Shown in pieces: positions 34,569-42,801 of a DNA stretch of 64,000 nt. The stretch is from SZUA-430 sp965227535 (GTDB lineage Bacteria; Pseudomonadota; Alphaproteobacteria; Micropepsales; Micropepsaceae). Each line of letters begins with the position of its first letter. Position 1 is the stretch's first letter. The notes below the pieces were generated by a model. The model was given only the letters and a program-made list of their open reading frames with translations, ran no database searches and had not been told where the DNA came from. The stretch lies in the NCBI GenBank assembly GCA_965227535.1, contig OZ245761.1:3906001-3970000 (forward strand). Reading direction: 5' to 3'. Both the position numbers and the translations under genes were made by a program.

Positions 34569-35498
34569 ATGACCGATCGTCCACTCTCCCTGTCGCTGCG
34601 CCAACTCCGGGCCTTGGCGGCTGTCGCGGCAAGCGGGACCGTGACGGCGGCAGGTCAAAAACTGAACCTGACCCAGCCTGCAATTTCGCTGCAGATTCGC
34701 AGCCTTCAGACTTGGGCTTCGCTCCCGCTCCTGCAACGCAACGCGACCGGCATGACGCTCAGCGAGGCGGGCGACGCCGTGTTGTTGCTCAACGATCGCA
34801 TCGAAAAGGCGATCGCGGACTGTGTGGCCACCCTCGACATGATCAAGGGCCTGTCGGGCGGACGCGTTTCCATTGGTGTGGTCAGCACAGCGAAGTACTT
34901 CGCGCCCTTTGCCATAGCTGAATTCAAACGCCGTTTTCCCGGTATCGACGTGCGCCTGACAATCGGAAATCGTGCCGAGATCATCCGTGCCTTGAAAGAA
35001 TTCGCACTCGATATCGCGATCACCGGCCGCCCCCCGGCCGAACTCGACTTGGAGCAGGTGCTGATCGGCGATCACCCGCACGTGATGATCGCGCCCCCAA
35101 AGCACGCGTTGGCCGGTATCAGAAAGCTCAAGGTCCGGGAACTCGGGGATGAGACGTTCATCGTCCGAGAACCTCAATCGGGGACGCGTGCGCTGATGGA
35201 TCGGATGTTCGCCGACGCCGGCATCGTCCCGCGCACCGGCATGGAGTTGACCAGCAATGAAACGATCAAACAGGCAGTCATGGCGGGCCTGGGGATCGCT
35301 TTCATTTCGGCGCACACGGTCGCGAACGAACTGAAAGACCGTCGGCTCGTAGCGCTAGCCGTCGAAGGCTTGCCTTTGGTGCGCCACTGGTACGTCGTTC
35401 GCCGGTCCGAGCAAACGCTGTTGCCGCCCGCGCAAGCGCTGATGGAGTTCCTCGGAACGCAAGCGAAGCAATTTCTGCCCTTCAGCGCAGCGCGCTAA
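34569..35498 (+). CDS. cbbR: LysR-type regulator of the cbb operon
   Basis: 309 residues. Winged HTH at ~8-66 (LRQLRALAAVAASGTVTAAG, then LNLTQPAISLQIRSLQ) and a periplasmic-binding-like effector domain from ~95. CbbR activates cbb genes in response to RuBP, ATP or NADPH levels. Assignment rests on the divergent position beside cbbF. GGAG lies 14 nt before the ATG. Its last 17 bp overlap the 3' end of convergent folE. Confidence 0.92.
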   Translation: MTDRPLSLSLRQLRALAAVAASGTVTAAGQKLNLTQPAISLQIRSLQTWASLPLLQRNATGMTLSEAGDAVLLLNDRIEKAIADCVATLDMIKGLSGGRVSIGVVSTAKYFAPFAIAEFKRRFPGIDVRLTIGNRAEIIRALKEFALDIAITGRPPAELDLEQVLIGDHPHVMIAPPKHALAGIRKLKVRELGDETFIVREPQSGTRALMDRMFADAGIVPRTGMELTSNETIKQAVMAGLGIAFISAHTVANELKDRRLVALAVEGLPLVRHWYVVRRSEQTLLPPAQALMEFLGTQAKQFLPFSAAR

Positions 35499-36126
35499 CC
35501 GACGGACTACCGACCGCGTCCAAGAACTCGCGCCGCAACGCCGGTTCTTCACGGAAGGCGCCCAGCATTGTGCTGGTCATCATGCTGACGCCCGGCTTGT
35601 GTACGCCGCGCGTTGTCATGCACTGATGCGACGCCTCGATGACCACCGCAACGCCGCGCGGCGCCAAAACCGTTTGAATGCAATGCGCGATCTGCGCCGT
35701 CATTTTTTCTTGAACTTGAAGGCGGCGCGCATAGCCGTCCACAACACGCGCCAACTTCGAGATTCCGATCACGCGGTTCGACGGCAGATACCCGACATGC
35801 GCCTGTCCGATGATCGGCGCCAAATGATGCTCGCAGTGCGACTCGAAGCGAATCCCGCGCAAGACGACCATCTCGTCATAGCCTTCGACTTGCTCGAACG
35901 TGCGGGACAGAAAATCTTGCGGATCTGTGGCGTAGCCCGAGAACCAATCCTCGAACGCCCGCGCGACGCGTGCCGGTGTATCGCGCAAACCTTCGCGCAG
36001 CGGGTCGTCACCGGTCCAGCGCAGTAGCGTTTCGACGGCGGCTTCAGCCTCGGCGCGCGAGGGGCGCAAGGTTGTTACGGCAGAAACGGAAGAGTGAAAG
36101 TCGCGGGCGGGAGCAATTGCATTCAT
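35482..36126 (-). CDS. folE: GTP cyclohydrolase I
   Basis: 214 residues. Zinc and active-site motifs are FESHCEHHLAPIIGQAH and the late ASHQCMTTRGVHKPG, with RLQVQEKMTAQIA between them. It converts GTP to dihydroneopterin triphosphate for folate. Placed between cbbR (convergent, 17-bp overlap) and bciA (divergent), it has no obvious link to photosynthesis. Confidence 0.96.
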   Translation of the reverse strand: MNAIAPARDFHSSVSAVTTLRPSRAEAEAAVETLLRWTGDDPLREGLRDTPARVARAFEDWFSGYATDPQDFLSRTFEQVEGYDEMVVLRGIRFESHCEHHLAPIIGQAHVGYLPSNRVIGISKLARVVDGYARRLQVQEKMTAQIAHCIQTVLAPRGVAVVIEASHQCMTTRGVHKPGVSMMTSTMLGAFREEPALRREFLDAVGSPSVSALR

Positions 36127-36268
36127 GAGCGGTTTGGATCTTCTGCAAGTGGCGTGATGGAACTGATACGCAGCACCGGTACCGGTCGGATCACTTCGCC
36201 AAGATTGTGGCGCGGCGCTTCCGGTATTGAGCCCCCGCGTTGGCTAAACCATACTCACGCAAACGGAC

Positions 36269-37276
36269 ATGACAGACCCCGCGCCGCCCCAAGACGTCGA
36301 GCAATCTGCGAGCCCCCGCCGGGTATTTGTCTTGGGGGCGACAGGCGCTATCGGCAAAGCAACCGTGCGCGCGCTCATCGCCAGGGGCCACAAGGTCGTC
36401 TGTTTTGTCCGTCCCAGACCGGAACATAACGAACTGGCATTTGACGGCGCGGAAGTTCGGTTCGGCGAAGCGACAGACCCACACGCGCTCGCGCAGTATG
36501 GTTTTCGCGGTGAGCCATTTGATGCGGTGGTCTCGTGCATGGCGTCCCGCACGGGCGCGCCGAAAGATGCGTGGGCGGTAGACTACAAAGCCCATTCTGA
36601 AGTCTTGACGGCAGCAAAGCGTGCGGGCGTCACGCATTTCGTTCTGCTCTCGGCGATTTGCGTACAAAAGCCGCGGCTGACGTTCCAGAAGGCAAAGCTT
36701 GCGTTCGAGCAAGAACTCATGGCTTCCGATATCGATTATTCGATCGTCCGGCCGACCGCTTTTTACAAATCGCTTTCCGGGCAAATCAATCGCGTGAGAG
36801 AGGGCAGGGCGTATCTCGTCTTTGGCGATGGACGACTGACCGCCTGCAAGCCGATCAGCGACGCCGATCTCGGCCGTTACCTCGCCGAGTGCCTTGACGA
36901 TCCCGCGCGGCGAAACCGCATCCTTCCCATCGGTGGTCCGGGCCCGGCGATCACGCCGATCGATCAGGGAAATCGCCTCTTCGCCCTCACGGGTCGCAAA
37001 CCAAAGTTCAAGCATGTGCCGGTCGCACTGCTCGACGCGATCATCTGGACGCTCACAGGTCTGGGAGCGCTCTATCCGCCATTGCGGGACAAGGCCGAAC
37101 TTGCCCGTATCGGGAGGTATTACGCGACTGAGTCCATGCTGGTCTTCGACGCAGAGACAGGTCGCTACGACGCCGACGCGACGCCCTCAACCGGCCATGA
37201 CACGCTGTTCGATTACTACGCGCGCGTTGTCAGCGGCGAAGCCTCAGTCGATCGCGGGGCGCACAGCGTCTTTTGA
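36269..37276 (+). CDS. bciA: Divinyl (proto)chlorophyllide 8-vinyl reductase, BciA type
   Basis: 335 residues. N-terminal SDR-type Rossmann motif RRVFVLGATGAIGKATVRAL at ~18-37, then VSCMASRTGAPKDAWAVDY and THFVLLSAICVQKPRLTFQ, the BciA hallmark around the family's Lys/Tyr region, and a C-terminal extension ending in DTLFDYYARVVSG. BciA uses NADPH to reduce the C8 vinyl group of chlorophyll precursors. Divergent from folE. No PpsR box is seen before it. Confidence 0.92.
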   Translation: MTDPAPPQDVEQSASPRRVFVLGATGAIGKATVRALIARGHKVVCFVRPRPEHNELAFDGAEVRFGEATDPHALAQYGFRGEPFDAVVSCMASRTGAPKDAWAVDYKAHSEVLTAAKRAGVTHFVLLSAICVQKPRLTFQKAKLAFEQELMASDIDYSIVRPTAFYKSLSGQINRVREGRAYLVFGDGRLTACKPISDADLGRYLAECLDDPARRNRILPIGGPGPAITPIDQGNRLFALTGRKPKFKHVPVALLDAIIWTLTGLGALYPPLRDKAELARIGRYYATESMLVFDAETGRYDADATPSTGHDTLFDYYARVVSGEASVDRGAHSVF

Positions 37277-37345
37277 AAACGTCTATGCGCCGGTTAACGC
37301 GCGGCAGCTTAGTATTCCGCCGCGCGCAATTTACGAACGAACGTA

Positions 37346-37723
37346 TCAAGCCCGGTTGGCGAACCAGATGCCGACAAGCCCGGCAAACGCCGCGAACAAC
37401 AGGCCAAATCCCTTGGCAGACGTGCTTTCGGCCGGTTTGCTGACTGCAGGTTCAATGGTCGCAGCGGTCTCGGCCGGCGGCGTCTCGGTTGCCGGCGGCG
37501 GTGTCGCTGGCTCGCCGGTCGCGGGCGCGTCGCCGGTTGCGGGCGCAGCGGCAGGATCCGCAGGCGTCCCTGCCGGCGCCGCAGCGTCGGCCGGCGCCGG
37601 TTGACCCTCGGCGGCGGGCGGCGTTGAGCCTTCCGCGGGCGGAGTCGTTGGTTGAGCGAGCGCCGACGCCGTTGTGGCGGCAGCAAACGCAAAAGCAATG
37701 ATGGCTTGATTCAGTTTGGACAT
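37346..37723 (-). CDS. Pro/Ala-rich secreted protein with C-terminal membrane segment
   Basis: 125 residues: signal peptide (1-~23, ATTASALAQ), then ~75 residues almost entirely Pro, Ala, Thr, Glu and Gly, then a hydrophobic stretch FGLLFAAFAGLVGIWFA just before the C-terminus. The low-complexity region looks like an unfolded periplasmic linker. GGAGGAGAACA precedes the ATG. A single TGT-N12-ACA match lies 30 bp upstream. No function known; it sits between bciA and hemE. Confidence 0.65.
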   Translation of the reverse strand: MSKLNQAIIAFAFAAATTASALAQPTTPPAEGSTPPAAEGQPAPADAAAPAGTPADPAAAPATGDAPATGEPATPPPATETPPAETAATIEPAVSKPAESTSAKGFGLLFAAFAGLVGIWFANRA

Positions 37724-37813
37724 GGCCTGTTCTCCTCCTTGCTAGCGCAATCTTGTTGACCTACGTACACACTAGAGCCGTTTGGCGACTGAGCCAATTG
37801 TTCCGCAGCCGGA

Positions 37814-38893
37814 TCATCCGCCCTGACGTCGAATGATCTCGATGAGGCGCGCGACATGGTCCGGATTCGTCTGAGGCAGGATACCGTGCCCCAGATTGAA
37901 CACGAACGGCGCGCCCTTCGCGGCCAATAAGATGTCTCTGGCAGCCTGATCGAGCGCAGCCCCGCCGGTTACCAGCGCGATGGGATCGAGGTTGCCTTGG
38001 AGCGTAATCCGCGGCCCCAGCTCGCGCCGCATCCAGCTCAAGGGCTGCGAGGTATCGAGGCCGACCGCGTCGACACCCGTCTCTCGCGCATATCGAACGG
38101 CAAGCACCCCGGCGCCGCGTGGGAAGCCGATGATCGGCACGTTCGGATGCAACGCCTTGACCGCCTGTACGATCCGCGCCGCCGGCGCGATGCAGAGACG
38201 CTCGAACATATGTTCCGGCAATCCGCTCGCCCAACTTTCGAAAAGCTGCAACGCGTCGGCGCCTGCCATGACTTGTCGATCGAGATAAACGACGGTCGCA
38301 TCCACAAGCCGATCGATCAGCTTGGCGAACCCTTCGGGATCGCGATATGCCCACGATTTGGCCGCTATCTGATCGGCAGAGCCGCTACCTTCCACCATAT
38401 AGGTCGCAACCGTCCAGGGCGCGCCGGCAAACCCGATCAGCGAAACCTCATTCGGCAACTTCGAGCGGACGATCGCCAACGTGTCGTAGACCGGCGAGAG
38501 TTTGTCCGCGACGGCGTCCGGACTGGCAAGGCGTGCGACGGCATCCGCATGACGAACGGGCTCGAGTAGGGGCCCTTCGCCTTCAGCGAATCGCAGGTCG
38601 ACGCCCAGAGCGTGCGGAACCAGAAGGATATCGGCGAAGACAATTGCGGCATCGAACCCGAAGCGCCGGATCGGCTGCAGCGTCACCTCTGCCGCGTATT
38701 CCGGGGTGTAGCACATGTTCAGAAAGCCGCCGGCTTTCTCGCGCACGGCGCGATACTCGGGCAGGTACCGCCCAGCTTGCCGCATGAGCCAAACGGGCGG
38801 CGGCGAAACGCACTCGTGCCGAAGCGCCCGCAGGAGTGAACGACTATTCATGTTCGGTTCAAGAGTTCGAGAGTTGGTCAGCGTTGCGTGCAT
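37814..38893 (-). CDS. hemE: Uroporphyrinogen III decarboxylase
   Basis: 359 residues from the ATG at 38893 (GAGGG five bases upstream), or 345 from the ATG at 38851 that opens MNSRSLLRALRHE. Signature PPVWLMRQAGRYLPEYRAVR, then APWTVATYMVEGSGSAD and VFNLGHGILPQTNPDHVARL, are diagnostic. It makes coproporphyrinogen III, feeding both heme and bacteriochlorophyll. It lies in the photosynthesis region beside a divergent cytochrome c gene. Confidence 0.97.
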   Translation of the reverse strand: MHATLTNSRTLEPNMNSRSLLRALRHECVSPPPVWLMRQAGRYLPEYRAVREKAGGFLNMCYTPEYAAEVTLQPIRRFGFDAAIVFADILLVPHALGVDLRFAEGEGPLLEPVRHADAVARLASPDAVADKLSPVYDTLAIVRSKLPNEVSLIGFAGAPWTVATYMVEGSGSADQIAAKSWAYRDPEGFAKLIDRLVDATVVYLDRQVMAGADALQLFESWASGLPEHMFERLCIAPAARIVQAVKALHPNVPIIGFPRGAGVLAVRYARETGVDAVGLDTSQPLSWMRRELGPRITLQGNLDPIALVTGGAALDQAARDILLAAKGAPFVFNLGHGILPQTNPDHVARLIEIIRRQGG

Positions 38894-38952
38894 TTTGACC
38901 CTCGGATAGTGTGTGACGGCGAAGGGCGAACAAGAGAAACGAGGAAACCACT

Positions 38953-39474
38953 ATGCGTTCGAGTATGCTTGTTGCGATTGCGGTTGCTGGCGCCGGCTTC
39001 ATTGGCGGCGCCGATCTGGCGGGTGCAGCCGCGTCGACCGCCACCACAAAGCCGGCGGCTGCCGCCGCGACGACAGCTGCTGCCACGCCGGCGCCGGCTG
39101 CAACGGTCGACTTGGCTGTCTCGGTCAAAGATGCAAAGGGCGTGACCTACACCGGTGACGCCGTCGCGGGAGAAAAGATTTTCAAGCAATGCGCGACGTG
39201 CCATAGCGCGAAAGCCGGTGAGAATAAGATCGGGCCTTCGCTGAACGGCGTTGTGGGCCGCGTCGCCGGCACTGCGGCGGGTTACAATTATTCGACCGCG
39301 AACAAGAAGTCCGGGCTGACGTGGACGGAACAGGTCATGTTTGACTACCTGGAGAATCCGCGTGCGAAGATTCCGGGGACCAAGATGTCCTTCGTTGGTC
39401 TGAAAAAGCCGCAAGACCGCGCCAACGTCATCGCCTATCTCAAGAAAGTGGCGAGCGTCGCTCCCGCGAAATAG
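38953..39474 (+). CDS. Class I c-type cytochrome with N-terminal linker (c2 or cy type)
   Basis: 173 residues. Hydrophobic N-terminus (residues 5-25), a ~25-residue Ala/Thr/Pro linker (26-~50), then a class I cytochrome: CATCH heme site at 80-84, GPSLNGVVGRVAG, and the axial Met in GTKMSFVGL (~145). It is a periplasmic electron carrier of the c2 type. If the N-terminus is not cleaved, the build is that of membrane-tethered cytochrome cy. With no pufC after pufM it is a candidate direct donor to the reaction centre. Divergent from hemE; a terminator follows. Confidence 0.9.
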   Translation: MRSSMLVAIAVAGAGFIGGADLAGAAASTATTKPAAAAATTAAATPAPAATVDLAVSVKDAKGVTYTGDAVAGEKIFKQCATCHSAKAGENKIGPSLNGVVGRVAGTAAGYNYSTANKKSGLTWTEQVMFDYLENPRAKIPGTKMSFVGLKKPQDRANVIAYLKKVASVAPAK

Positions 39475-39494
39475 GCTCGTTTCAAACATTGCTG

Positions 39495-39525
39495 ACGGCG
39501 GCGGACTCGCCGCCGTTTGCGTTTT
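39495..39525 (+). terminator. Terminator after the cytochrome gene
   Basis: ACGGCGGC (39495-39502) pairs with GCCGCCGT (39509-39516) around GGACTC, followed by TTGCGTTTT. Confidence 0.88.
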
Positions 39526-39779
39526 CATTGCGGCGGCCTCAGGCGCAAATCCAACAAATGCGCCGGAAACGACAAAGCGAGCAACCCCGCAATCCACAAC
39601 GGCTCCGCTCCGGTCAGCGCGGCCTTAAGGGTCAGCACCAGTATAGCGCCCGGAAGTAGCGCGGCGATCGTGCTCAGCGCAACGGCCCTGCCGCGAACAT
39701 AGATCAACACGGCAGCTTCCAGGCCAAGCACCACCAGCACAACGTCGGCGATCGCGCCTGACGTCACGAACCACTCCAT
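39525..39779 (-). CDS. Small three-helix membrane protein
   Basis: 84 residues, mostly hydrophobic: helices ~8-28, ~34-55 and ~60-77. Its ATG at 39779 is 20 bp beyond the tspO stop on the same strand, so it is probably the last gene of the bchG-pucC-bchP-tspO transcript. No motif is recognised. Confidence 0.6.
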   Translation of the reverse strand: MEWFVTSGAIADVVLVVLGLEAAVLIYVRGRAVALSTIAALLPGAILVLTLKAALTGAEPLWIAGLLALSFPAHLLDLRLRPPQ

Positions 39780-39798
39780 GCCGCGTCCTCTGAAAGTG

Positions 39799-40290
39799 TC
39801 ATGCGAAAGATCCGTTCATCTGCACGATTTCGTAGTTCAGCACCGCCGCTATCGAAACCCAGATCAGGTAGGGCAGCAAAAGCACTGCGGCGAGTCGTGA
39901 GCTGCGCCATGTTGCGCCAATCAGTACGGCGATGGAGAGCCACAACAGGCCGACCTCGAAAAGCGCGTGGTCGGGACGCTTCATCTGAAAGAAGATCAAG
40001 CTCCACACGATGTTCAAGAGGCCGTTGATCGCGAAGAGTCCGATGATTGATTGCCGCTCGCCACTGGTGCGCGCGCCACGCCACGCGAGCACGCCCGATA
40101 CTGCGGTGAACGCAAAAACGACGGTCCAAATCAGACCGAATGCTGCATCCGGCGGCCGCCACGAGGGCTGCTTCAGATTTTGGTACCAAGGCCCCAGATC
40201 GGTAAGCGTGCTGCCGATAGCTGCGACCGCAATCGCCGCCGCCGCCGCGATCAGCACTGCGTCCCAGCGGAAGTCGCTTCGCGCACTCAC
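39799..40290 (-). CDS. tspO: TspO/MBR family protein, paralog 2, behind bchP
   Basis: 163 residues from the GTG at 40290, whose GTGA overlaps the bchP stop; an open extension to 40422 is only frame shadow. Five helices; motifs WYQNLKQPSWRPPDAAFGLIW, NIVWSLIFFQMKRPDHAL and PYLIWVSIAAVLNYEIVQMN. In Rhodobacter TspO lies in the PGC and restrains pigment synthesis in oxygen, probably through porphyrin export. Its position in the bch operon fits that role better than the copy at 27510. Confidence 0.95.
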   Translation of the reverse strand: MSARSDFRWDAVLIAAAAAIAVAAIGSTLTDLGPWYQNLKQPSWRPPDAAFGLIWTVVFAFTAVSGVLAWRGARTSGERQSIIGLFAINGLLNIVWSLIFFQMKRPDHALFEVGLLWLSIAVLIGATWRSSRLAAVLLLPYLIWVSIAAVLNYEIVQMNGSFA

Positions 40291-41483
40291 GCCTTGACCA
40301 CACCCAACAAGTGACCGAGGTCTTTGAAGAAGATGCGTGCATGCGCGGCGGGCTTTGCGCGCACAAGCTCTTTGTTCATATAGGCTTGCCACGTCAGGCG
40401 CTGCACGTCGGGATCGGCGCACATGGTGACGAAGCGTTCTCGGCGCTTATCGTTCGCGTACCAGAAGTATTGCATGATGCCGAGAATCCAGAACACCATG
40501 CCGTGCGCTTTCATGAAGCGCCGGCGTGCTGTCGCCAGTTCGCGCGCGTTGCCCGTGGCAAGAAATGCGCCCACGGCATCGGCAGCCACGCGGCCGCCCG
40601 TCATCGCATAGTAGATGCCTTCACCCGAAGCCGGAGCAACCACACCTGCCGCATCGCCGGCTAGAACGACGTTGCGCCCGTTGTCCCACCGCTTGAGCGG
40701 ACGCAACGGGATAGGCGCGCCCTCCTTACGCAATGTCTCGCATCCTTCAAGCCCGCCGGCGCGCCGCAATTCGCCGACCGCGTTGCGCAGTGAAAAACCC
40801 TTCTGCGCGCTCCCGACGCCCACGCTTGCCGTCTCGCCATGAGGAAAAATCCAGCCATAGAAATCGGGCGAGAGATGACCTTGATAGTAGATGTCGCAGC
40901 GCGTTCCGTCATAGGCGCCGGCGTCGCGTGGCGCGCGTATGATCTCATGATAGGCAAAAACGCTCTTCACCTTGCCGCCCTCCGGCACGCAAAGCCGCGC
41001 CACCTGCGACCGCGCGCCATCCGCGCCGATCACGCTGCGTGCCCTCACGCGCACTTGCGTCGGCGCACCGTCGGCGCTGCGTTCGGAATAGATGACGTCG
41101 GCGGTGCCGTCGCTGTTCTGTTCAAGCGCTTCGAATGTTCCCGTACGCCGCTCGGCGCCGTCTCGCGCGGCTCGCACCCGCAGCCATTCGTCGAACACCT
41201 CACGGTCGACCATACCGACAAAGCCGCCTTCGATCGGCATATCGACCTCGCGCTCTGAGGGCGCGATGATGCGTGCTGCGCGCGCACGAGCGACGATAAG
41301 GGAATCGGGAATGTCGAAGTCGCGCATCAGGCGCGGTGGGATCGCGCCGCCGCATGGCTTGATACGGCCGGCGCGATCGAGCAGGACGACGCTGTGCCCC
41401 CTTCGCGCCAGATCGTGTGCCGCTGTGGCGCCGGCAGGGCCTCCGCCGATCACGACGACGTCGAAGATCTGCGTGCCGCTCAT
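40287..41483 (-). CDS. bchP: Geranylgeranyl diphosphate / geranylgeranyl-bacteriochlorophyll reductase
   Basis: 398 residues. FAD-binding VVIGGGPAGATAAHDLARRG at ~10-29, GGAIPPRLMRDFDIP, GADGARSQVARL, and GDAAGVVAPASGEGIYYAMT are typical of BchP/ChlP. It reduces the geranylgeranyl tail of bacteriochlorophyll to phytyl. It overlaps the pucC-like gene by 4 bp and tspO by 4 bp. Confidence 0.96.
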   Translation of the reverse strand: MSGTQIFDVVVIGGGPAGATAAHDLARRGHSVVLLDRAGRIKPCGGAIPPRLMRDFDIPDSLIVARARAARIIAPSEREVDMPIEGGFVGMVDREVFDEWLRVRAARDGAERRTGTFEALEQNSDGTADVIYSERSADGAPTQVRVRARSVIGADGARSQVARLCVPEGGKVKSVFAYHEIIRAPRDAGAYDGTRCDIYYQGHLSPDFYGWIFPHGETASVGVGSAQKGFSLRNAVGELRRAGGLEGCETLRKEGAPIPLRPLKRWDNGRNVVLAGDAAGVVAPASGEGIYYAMTGGRVAADAVGAFLATGNARELATARRRFMKAHGMVFWILGIMQYFWYANDKRRERFVTMCADPDVQRLTWQAYMNKELVRAKPAAHARIFFKDLGHLLGVVKA

Positions 41484-42799
41484 TCTGCCGCTCCATAAGG
41501 CATGACGAGCCCGGGCTCATCGTCAACGGGCGCCCGCGTAAGTCGGCTGACCAAGCTGGCTGCAACAAGAAAAAGTAACGCCTCGATGGCGAACACCGAT
41601 GCGAAAGCGATTGGTGTCGATGCCAAAACCTGTCGCGCAATATCGAGACCGAGCGCGCCAGCAAATCCACCCAAGCCGAACGCAATGGCCTGCGCCGCGC
41701 CCCAAAGGCCCATTCGCGTCCCTTCGCGCGCGCCTTTTCCGGCTCCGGCGAAAGACATCATGAGGCCGATAGCCGAAACGGCGAACACGCCGTTCGCCAG
41801 CCCCAACGCAAAGACCGCGGGCTGCAAAGCCGACGTCTGTGCAGTCATGCCGGCCCAAGCCAAACCCGCAAGCGCGAAGGCCGAAGCAACGCAGCCGAGA
41901 AGGGTCCACACCTTCATCCACTCGGTCTTGTCGCCGCGGATCAACGTTCCGATCAAACCGACGAGCACCATGCCGGCAAGAACGCCGCTATGTTGCACAC
42001 CGGTCAACTTCGTCGATTCGCCGAGCGTGTAGCCGAAGACAAGTCCGGCATACGGCTCAAGGATCAAATCCTGCGCGCTATATGCGAGCATCGAAACGAA
42101 CACGAAAATTGTGAAGTTTCGCGATAGCGTCTCCCGCCACACCAGCGCCAGTGCCTCCCGCAGCGGCAAACGTTCGTCGTCGACGGACGTGTGCGCGACG
42201 GCATTGCGTTCTAAGCCCCACACGGCAACAAGAGTGATCAAGAATGCCACGCCCGCCACGCCCGACGCGATAAGCGCCAAGCGCTGCGGCGAATAGGGAT
42301 CTAGCAGTGAACCAATCGTCGCCGCTGTGAACACGATGCCGACAATCATCATGATCCACGTGATCGACGCCGCCGCGGGCCGTCGCGCCGGCGCGACTGC
42401 CGCTGCAAGCAAAGCAAGCAGCGAAGTCCCGCATGCACCGACGCCCGCACCGATAAGCGTGAAGGCAAGAACCGCGACCGCCGTTCCAAGGAGAGGCGAC
42501 TGCGCCATCTGGATCGTCGCATTCGCAGCAAGCACGGCGCCGAGCGCCAGCACGCCCATGCCGCCGACGATCAGCGGCGTACGACGTCGTCCGCCGTCCG
42601 CGCTATGGCCGAACGCCGGCCGCGAGAGCTGCAACGCGTAGTGCCAGGCGACGAGTGCCGCGGGCAAGCTCGCGGGCAGCGCCAATTCCACGACCATCAC
42701 GCGATTGAGGGTCGAGGTGGTGAGCACGACGATAGCGCCGAGGGCGCTCTGCACGAGCCCCAGTCGCACGATACCAATCCAACCGAGAGGCGAGGGCAA
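41480..42799 (-). CDS. PucC/BCH2-family transporter between bchG and bchP
   Basis: 439 residues from a TTG at 42799 that has a perfect AGGAGG six bases upstream and lies 2 bp after the bchG stop. The frame stays open much further upstream, but that part runs through bchG and is shadow. Twelve helices of the major-facilitator type, with RLGLVQSALGAIVVLTTSTL, VMVVELALPASLPA and DLILEPYAGLVFGYTLGEST, as in the Orf428/Bch2 group of Rhodobacter. These proteins help assemble light-harvesting complexes or deliver pigment. lhaA at 55308 is a paralog. Confidence 0.93.
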   Translation of the reverse strand: MPSPLGWIGIVRLGLVQSALGAIVVLTTSTLNRVMVVELALPASLPAALVAWHYALQLSRPAFGHSADGGRRRTPLIVGGMGVLALGAVLAANATIQMAQSPLLGTAVAVLAFTLIGAGVGACGTSLLALLAAAVAPARRPAAASITWIMMIVGIVFTAATIGSLLDPYSPQRLALIASGVAGVAFLITLVAVWGLERNAVAHTSVDDERLPLREALALVWRETLSRNFTIFVFVSMLAYSAQDLILEPYAGLVFGYTLGESTKLTGVQHSGVLAGMVLVGLIGTLIRGDKTEWMKVWTLLGCVASAFALAGLAWAGMTAQTSALQPAVFALGLANGVFAVSAIGLMMSFAGAGKGAREGTRMGLWGAAQAIAFGLGGFAGALGLDIARQVLASTPIAFASVFAIEALLFLVAASLVSRLTRAPVDDEPGLVMPYGAAE

Positions 42800-42801
42800 T
42801 G

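Noticed and set aside
36127..36268. PpsR or FNR site before bciA
   Set aside because: No TGT-N12-ACA or TTGAT-N4-ATCAA match; only a short ACCGGTACCGGT palindrome of unknown meaning.
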